A model generated the notes under the pieces. That model saw only the letters and a list, made by a program, of their open reading frames with translations, was not told the origin of the DNA and did no database searches. From positions 1 through 8,004 of the forward strand of contig OMRN01000153.1 in assembly GCA_900313265.1 (NCBI GenBank): a DNA stretch of 8,004 bases. Reading direction: 5' to 3'. Both the position numbers and the translations under genes were made by a program. This DNA comes from an uncultured Lachnospiraceae bacterium. Lineage in GTDB: Bacteria; Bacillota; Clostridia; Lachnospirales; Lachnospiraceae. Shown here one piece after another: positions 5,796-8,004 of this stretch; positions within the stretch are counted from its first letter, which is position 1; each line of letters opens with the position of its first letter.

Positions 5796-5945
5796 TTCCT
5801 TTTCCTCCTGAATTCCCTTTTTTAATTCTTTTTTTGAATTTCAATCCTGTATTTTTAACATTTCCTTTCCGTTTTTTCTCCGGATATCTTAGAAACGTAA
5901 ATCCGAAAATTATTTTATGGGGAAAATGAAAAAAATTAAATTTTT
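5796..5945. other. A/T-rich gap between the TerB-like and lipoprotein genes
   Basis: This 150-base stretch holds no gene I can support. Just beyond the TerB-like stop there is an A7/T7 inverted repeat (about 5930-5947) lacking G-C pairs, too weak to call a terminator. Nearer the lipoprotein start lie AATTC / GAATT short inverted repeats (about 5812-5840) and the AGGAGG ribosome-binding site. A promoter for the lipoprotein-cbiL pair is likely here, but no paired -35/-10 stands out. Confidence 0.4.
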
Positions 5946-6353
5946 TTACTCTTTTTCCTTAATATGCTTCTTCATATCATGAATCATCTCATGAAATGCT
6001 TTCACATCTTTTTTAAGAATGTCGTATGTTTCAAGTGAAATACCGATTTTCTCAGCAAGATCTTTCACAAACTTCTTCTCTTCCTTGTCTTTCTCTCCGT
6101 CCGCACTGCATAGAATCATCAGTTCCACAATGATGATATTGCGAACCTTGCTTGAAGATTCCTTCAAAAATTCCGCCGCTTCATCCACGGTCACCTCGTC
6201 ATAGATTTTGTGCTCGTCCATGGACATTTCCCGACAGTATCTGCGAATCATTTCCTTTTCCGAATCTTCCACCATGCCGTTTGCCTTCGCGGTGGCTCTC
6301 GCCAGATCTAAAAATACCTCTTTTTCCCGTTCACTTAATTTCTCTAAAAACAT
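5946..6353 (-). CDS. TerB-like helical protein
   Basis: This 135-residue, highly charged, all-helical-looking protein has two related acidic segments: ANGMVEDSEKEMI (24-36), following FLDLARATAK, and ADGEKDKEEKKFV (84-96), following VELMILCS. This paired (A/S)(D/N)G-x-E pattern, each copy ahead of a helix, is the hallmark of the TerB/DjlA-N-terminal family, whose acidic sites are thought to bind metal. Family members occur in tellurite-resistance, stress and many unknown contexts, so no specific role follows. The C-terminus is Lys/His/Glu-rich, with no signal peptide or membrane segment, suggesting a cytoplasmic protein. The ribosome-binding site AGGAGGAG begins within the TAG stop of the cyclase-like gene, leaving only 12 nt between the genes. 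They are almost certainly cotranscribed. Confidence 0.78.
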   Translation of the reverse strand: MFLEKLSEREKEVFLDLARATAKANGMVEDSEKEMIRRYCREMSMDEHKIYDEVTVDEAAEFLKESSSKVRNIIIVELMILCSADGEKDKEEKKFVKDLAEKIGISLETYDILKKDVKAFHEMIHDMKKHIKEKE

Positions 6354-6365
6354 CTTTTTCTCCTC

Positions 6366-7505
6366 CTAACCTTCCGTATCATACTCTCCGTACTCGCAGC
6401 CGATATGCGTGGCTTCCACTTCATCCACCAGCAAAAGCCGGTCGCCGGCTTTATCGTAAATCTTCACGGTCCCGACGCCGTTTCCGCCGTTCCATAAGCG
6501 GTTGTGTTTCCTGCTTCCGTCCGGTGCTTCATAGTTTACGAAAAGCATATCCTTCTTCCGGCAGGTAACCTCCGTTTCCATCACTGCATGGATATTTTCC
6601 TGTCTGACATGCCAGATGACCAGTTCATCCGTTTCCTCAAAGGAAAAATCCGTCTTCACTTTCAGATGAAGTTTGGAAAAATTGAAATCATATTCCTTCC
6701 CCTCATAGTAAAATACACCGAGAAGCCTTCTGTCAAGCGGAACAAAATAAACCTGCGGTCTGCCGCCGCCGATATCGAAAACGCTGTTTTTCAGCATTTT
6801 TCCGGTCTTTTTGCTCTTTAAGCAGTTCGAAGAAAGCCACACCCACGGACTCGTAAAATCCCTGCCCCAGTTTTTGTCTGCGTAACCGTAGCTTTGCTCG
6901 GGCGTTACCATATATTTTCGGCCGTTAAACGTAATCTCCCCGCTGTAGGCACTCTTCATTCCTTCCGCATGCCAGTACATTGCAAAAGCCTCCGCCCCGC
7001 GAAGCGCCTTGCTCGCACCGTAACCGACATTAAACGCAATCTGTTTGTCAACTTTTAAATTCCACGTTATTTCTCCCGCATCGCTCATCCATTCCGGATG
7101 TTTTTCCGCTGCGGATTTGCTGACGGAAATACTGCCTGCCAGAAGCGTTTCGCTCGCCACACAGTCACCTGCCGACACGCGGTAAGGCACACCGTCATAT
7201 ACCTTCGCTTCCTTCAAAGAGAAAAACCGATGCAGCTGGGTATGGTCTTCACCCCAGCAGCCTGCCTTTACCATCAGGTATGACGGCAGTTTTCCCGCTT
7301 CCTTATTCGCCGGAAGCTGTCCAAGCACCGGTTTTTTCTCCGCTAACGCCGGATTGCATACGAAAAACTCAATGAAAAACGGTTTCTCCTCCCCCGTTAT
7401 TTCATCCCAGGCCGTAAAAGAATGCCACCACCAGTCGTAGCCGTGATGCGAAAGCGGCCCGTGCAGCATAAATGCATCTCTGCTGATATCATGATGATTA
7501 AACAT
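6366..7505 (-). CDS. Tocopherol cyclase-like / AttH-like lipocalin-fold protein
   Basis: This 379-residue protein lacks a signal peptide. The N-terminal part has HGPLSHHGYDWWWHSFTAWD (15-34) followed by KPFFIEFFVCNP (41-52), like the strand-rich opening of tocopherol cyclase-family and AttH/CrtC-type proteins. The middle holds YWHAEGMKSAYSGEITFNG (177-195) and SYGYADKNWGRDFTSPWVWL (205-224), matching the family's Y-A-(E/D)-K-N-W-G motif followed by W-x-W. These proteins are double beta-barrel (lipocalin-like) and act on hydrophobic, often isoprenoid, substrates. True tocopherol cyclase belongs to oxygenic phototrophs, so this protein should have another, unknown ligand. AGGAGG lies just upstream of the ATG at 7505. 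The TerB-like gene follows after 12 nt, and a REP-like hairpin sits directly upstream. The family placement is fairly secure; the function is not. Confidence 0.8.
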   Translation of the reverse strand: MFNHHDISRDAFMLHGPLSHHGYDWWWHSFTAWDEITGEEKPFFIEFFVCNPALAEKKPVLGQLPANKEAGKLPSYLMVKAGCWGEDHTQLHRFFSLKEAKVYDGVPYRVSAGDCVASETLLAGSISVSKSAAEKHPEWMSDAGEITWNLKVDKQIAFNVGYGASKALRGAEAFAMYWHAEGMKSAYSGEITFNGRKYMVTPEQSYGYADKNWGRDFTSPWVWLSSNCLKSKKTGKMLKNSVFDIGGGRPQVYFVPLDRRLLGVFYYEGKEYDFNFSKLHLKVKTDFSFEETDELVIWHVRQENIHAVMETEVTCRKKDMLFVNYEAPDGSRKHNRLWNGGNGVGTVKIYDKAGDRLLLVDEVEATHIGCEYGEYDTEG

Positions 7506-7524
7506 ATCCCCCTCCTCTACTCCG

Positions 7525-7540
7525 GGTGCCTGTCACTTTT
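7525..7540 (+). repeat. REP-like repeat copy 1
   Basis: GGTGCCTGTCACTTTT lies in the same orientation as the left arm of the adjacent hairpin, with its matching 16-mer starting 24 bases downstream at 7549. It lies between the hairpin and the ribosome-binding site of the cyclase-like gene. A free copy next to a paired copy is typical of REP-type elements. Confidence 0.75.
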
Positions 7541-7546
7541 CCCCCT

Positions 7547-7587
7547 TAGGTGCCTGTCACTTTTAACCAAAAAGTGACAGGCACCTA
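7547..7587. repeat. REP-like palindrome (18-bp arms, 5-base loop)
   Basis: TAGGTGCCTGTCACTTTT (7547-7564) and its perfect reverse complement (7570-7587) flank the loop AACCA. A T-G wobble and two C-G pairs can lengthen the stem to 21 bp. Neither strand has a T-run after the stem, so this is not a standard terminator. I recall AGTGACAGGCACC-type palindromes as scattered repeats in Firmicute genomes associated with REP-type tyrosine transposases; that link is from memory and no transposase is present here. In the minus-strand transcript the hairpin would separate the membrane-protein and cyclase-like genes and could affect RNA stability. Confidence 0.75.
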
Positions 7588-7599
7588 GGGCAGACATCG

Positions 7600-8004
7600 C
7601 TATACCGGAATTTTCTGCACCGCCCAAAGTGCCACACAGATTGCAAAAGTCGCAACCGGCATCAGAAACACCGCCAGATACCATTTCCCGCTTTTATTGA
7701 ATCCGTAAAAATCCTCCCAGCGGCGGCTCTCCTTTGCAAACATCACTTTATAACAATACACGGCTCCGTAAAGCACAATCGGAATCAGCCCGAACAGGCA
7801 GTAAACAAACGGCATTTCCCTTCGTTCGAATATGCAGAACGACACAAGTGCCAGCACCGGATTCACCAGATGCATCCAGAAATCCCGCCCGGTCAAAAGC
7901 CTCTTAAACCCGTAAATCCGGCTTAAGAAAAACAGTACCGTCACTAAAGTCAGCGTTACCGCTGCGGTTCCCACAAATTTCACAATCCAGACCGCATACG
8001 AATT
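7600..8004 (-). CDS. Pr6Pr-like multi-spanning membrane protein (5' end beyond window)
   Basis: The C-terminal 134 residues are visible. The frame is open through base 8004 (NSYAVWIVKFVGTAAVTLTL), so the GTG at 7983 is probably internal and the true start lies outside. Hydrophobic segments are seen at VKFVGTAAVTLTLVTVLFFL, the MHLVNPVLALVSFCIF region, FVYCLFGLIPIVLYGAVYCY, and YLAVFLMPVATFAICVALWA just before the end, so at least four membrane spans. The order of the AVTLTL span, an H-x-V-x-P-x-L-A-L segment, and a later span preceding a short aromatic loop (WEDFYGFN) resembles Pr6Pr-type integral membrane proteins of unknown function. The stop TAG lies at 7600-7602. It is on the same strand as the cyclase-like gene, 94 bases upstream with the REP-like hairpin between, so cotranscription is possible but not certain. 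Confidence 0.72.
   Translation of the reverse strand, partial: NSYAVWIVKFVGTAAVTLTLVTVLFFLSRIYGFKRLLTGRDFWMHLVNPVLALVSFCIFERREMPFVYCLFGLIPIVLYGAVYCYKVMFAKESRRWEDFYGFNKSGKWYLAVFLMPVATFAICVALWAVQKIPV

Noticed and set aside
5930..5948. A7/T7 inverted repeat after the TerB-like gene as a terminator
   Set aside because: The stem has only A-T pairs, and the T-run is part of the stem itself rather than following it.
7547..7587. REP-like hairpin as an intrinsic terminator of the membrane-protein gene
   Set aside because: Neither strand has a T-run after the stem, and matching direct copies nearby point to a repeat element.
7981..7983. GTG at 7983 as the start of the Pr6Pr-like gene
   Set aside because: The frame stays open to the window edge with membrane-protein-like residues upstream, and the GTG has no ribosome-binding site; the gene is cut by the window.

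Overview
The window looks like chromosomal DNA from an anaerobic Firmicute, most likely a Lachnospiraceae-type clostridium. The grounds are moderate G+C, strong AGGAGG ribosome-binding sites, a Clostridia-style shikimate-kinase-like protein, a Phd-type antitoxin gene, and a secreted lipoprotein with a Pro/Thr/Asp linker. This is inferred from gene style, not from a database match.

Left third (1-2796, minus strand): a shikimate-kinase-like gene (2272-2796) is followed by tex, an RNA-binding S1-domain transcription accessory protein whose last few codons lie beyond base 1. The 144-base gap between them holds a 15-bp purine-rich tandem repeat and a possible small overlapping reading frame. The kinase gene has a recognisable extended -10 promoter with a 17-bp palindrome at the predicted transcription start.

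Centre (2941-4073, plus strand): a self-contained two-gene cassette runs against all its neighbours. It has a near-consensus promoter overlapped by inverted AAGTAC/GTACTT repeats, a Phd/YefM-like antitoxin gene with a long extra C-terminal domain, a second gene overlapping it by 8 nt that encodes a 125-residue protein of a family I cannot name, and an intrinsic terminator. This toxin-antitoxin-like module is the most interesting item in the window.

Right half (4066-8004, minus strand): reading in the direction of transcription, there is a truncated multi-spanning membrane protein (Pr6Pr-like), a hairpin of REP-like repeats, a tocopherol-cyclase/AttH-like protein, a TerB-like helical protein 12 nt behind it, a 150-base gap, a lipoprotein, and a precorrin/cobalt-factor II C20-methyltransferase (cbiL/cobI) joined to the lipoprotein by a TAATG stop-start overlap. 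The cyclase-like and TerB-like genes are very probably one operon, as are the lipoprotein and cbiL. No rRNA, tRNA, CRISPR array or intact transposase gene was seen.
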